In this document: positions 63,650-64,000 of the stretch, piece by piece
Layout: each line of letters begins with the position of its first letter
Numbering within the stretch: the stretch's first letter is position 1
Origin: Sphagnum magellanicum
Lineage: Eukaryota > Streptophyta > Sphagnopsida > Sphagnales > Sphagnaceae
NCBI GenBank assembly: GCA_021904315.1
Contig: CM038910.1
Span: 7,812,001 to 7,876,000, forward strand
Reading direction: 5' to 3'
DNA length: 64,000 bases
The notes under the pieces: model-generated
The model's input: only the letters and a program-made list of their open reading frames with translations
Database searches by the model: none
What the model was told of the DNA's origin: nothing
Translations under genes and position numbers: made by a program

Positions 63650-64000
63650 TTGTAAAATATCATAATGGTAGCAACTGTAGTGTAATGGAAATGACATCGT
63701 GGTAACAACAATAGTGCAATGGAAGTAGCACAATGGTAATAACAATAGTACAACATGTTGTTGGAAGCAATGGCAATATAATGGTAACAACAATAACAAT
63801 ACAATGCAACATTGTGGCAACACAACATTGTAGCAACACAATAATAACATAATAACAACACAATAACAACAACATTACAATAACGTAATGGCACCACAAT
63901 AGCAACACAACGACAACAACATCACAATAACATAACAATGGCAACATAGTGGTGGTACAACAATGACATGATGACAACATGGCAATAACCATTTAACAAT
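63650..64000. repeat. Imperfect (AAC/AAT/GGC)n triplet-rich tract
   Basis: Words such as AATGGTAACAACAATA, CAACATTGTGGCAACACAACA and ACAATAACAACA follow each other to the window edge. Minus-strand frames of over 100 codons rich in Cys, Leu and Tyr arise from this bias and are not taken as genes. Confidence 0.75.

Noticed and set aside
63473-63992. Cys/Leu/Tyr-rich frames of 84-125 codons on the minus strand
   Set aside because: Produced by the triplet-rich tract; three overlapping frames are equally open, which argues against coding.

Overview
The window looks like nuclear DNA of a land plant. The intergenic DNA is very AT-rich and full of repeats. There are plant-type telomere motifs (CCCTAAA), intron-containing plant genes and a typical plant transposon mix (Helitron, CACTA, PIF/Harbinger, Ty1/copia). 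I cannot name the species. The low gene density and long AT-rich intergenic DNA would suit a large-genome, perhaps non-flowering, plant, but that is inference.

Three host genes are well supported, all on the + strand. (1) 22213-24077: a four-exon MSRA5-type peptide methionine sulfoxide reductase-like protein with a signal peptide and Ser in place of the catalytic Cys. (2) 26249-27709: a five-exon RBX1 RING-box subunit of cullin-RING ubiquitin ligases, with all 12 zinc ligands present. (3) 43780-44448: an intronless 1-Cys peroxiredoxin. All three act in proteostasis or redox control, but nothing shows that they are co-regulated. They sit in two GC-richer islands (about 21.8-28.5 kb and 42.4-46.5 kb).

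The rest is repeat DNA. 1-3097 is the 3' part of a decayed autonomous Helitron with a clear terminal hairpin and CTAG end. 5.4-7.9 kb is a Ty1/copia fossil split by a solo LTR with perfect target-site duplications; related LTRs lie at 9.5, 12.7 and 32.8 kb. A 2.2 kb CACTA-like element (10454-12614) has a 145 bp deletion derivative (47860-48004) and a probable second long copy (58029-60409). 14825-15164 is a long fold-back MITE. A second copia relic is at 30.7-31.0 kb (minus strand), and a probable LTR is at 39.5-39.8 kb. 35.8-41.4 kb is bounded by a long inverted repeat. 41815-42239 is a TA-flanked MITE and 42951-43319 another MITE just upstream of the peroxiredoxin gene. 48.8-52.7 kb holds both hallmark proteins of a PIF/Harbinger transposon (DDE transposase and Myb/trihelix-like protein) as convergent relics. 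57.2-57.9 kb carries a broken coding relic that resembles the Crypton-derived DUF3504 type of domain; this is the most unusual candidate in the window.

Many tandem duplications and low-complexity tracts complete the picture. I found no CRISPR array, rRNA or intact tRNA gene. No convincing new multi-gene system is present; the oddities worth checking are the DUF3504-like relic, the CACTA family with strand-switching TTATT arrays and tRNA-like boxes, and the dispersed G-rich unit joined to telomere repeats and a C32 run.
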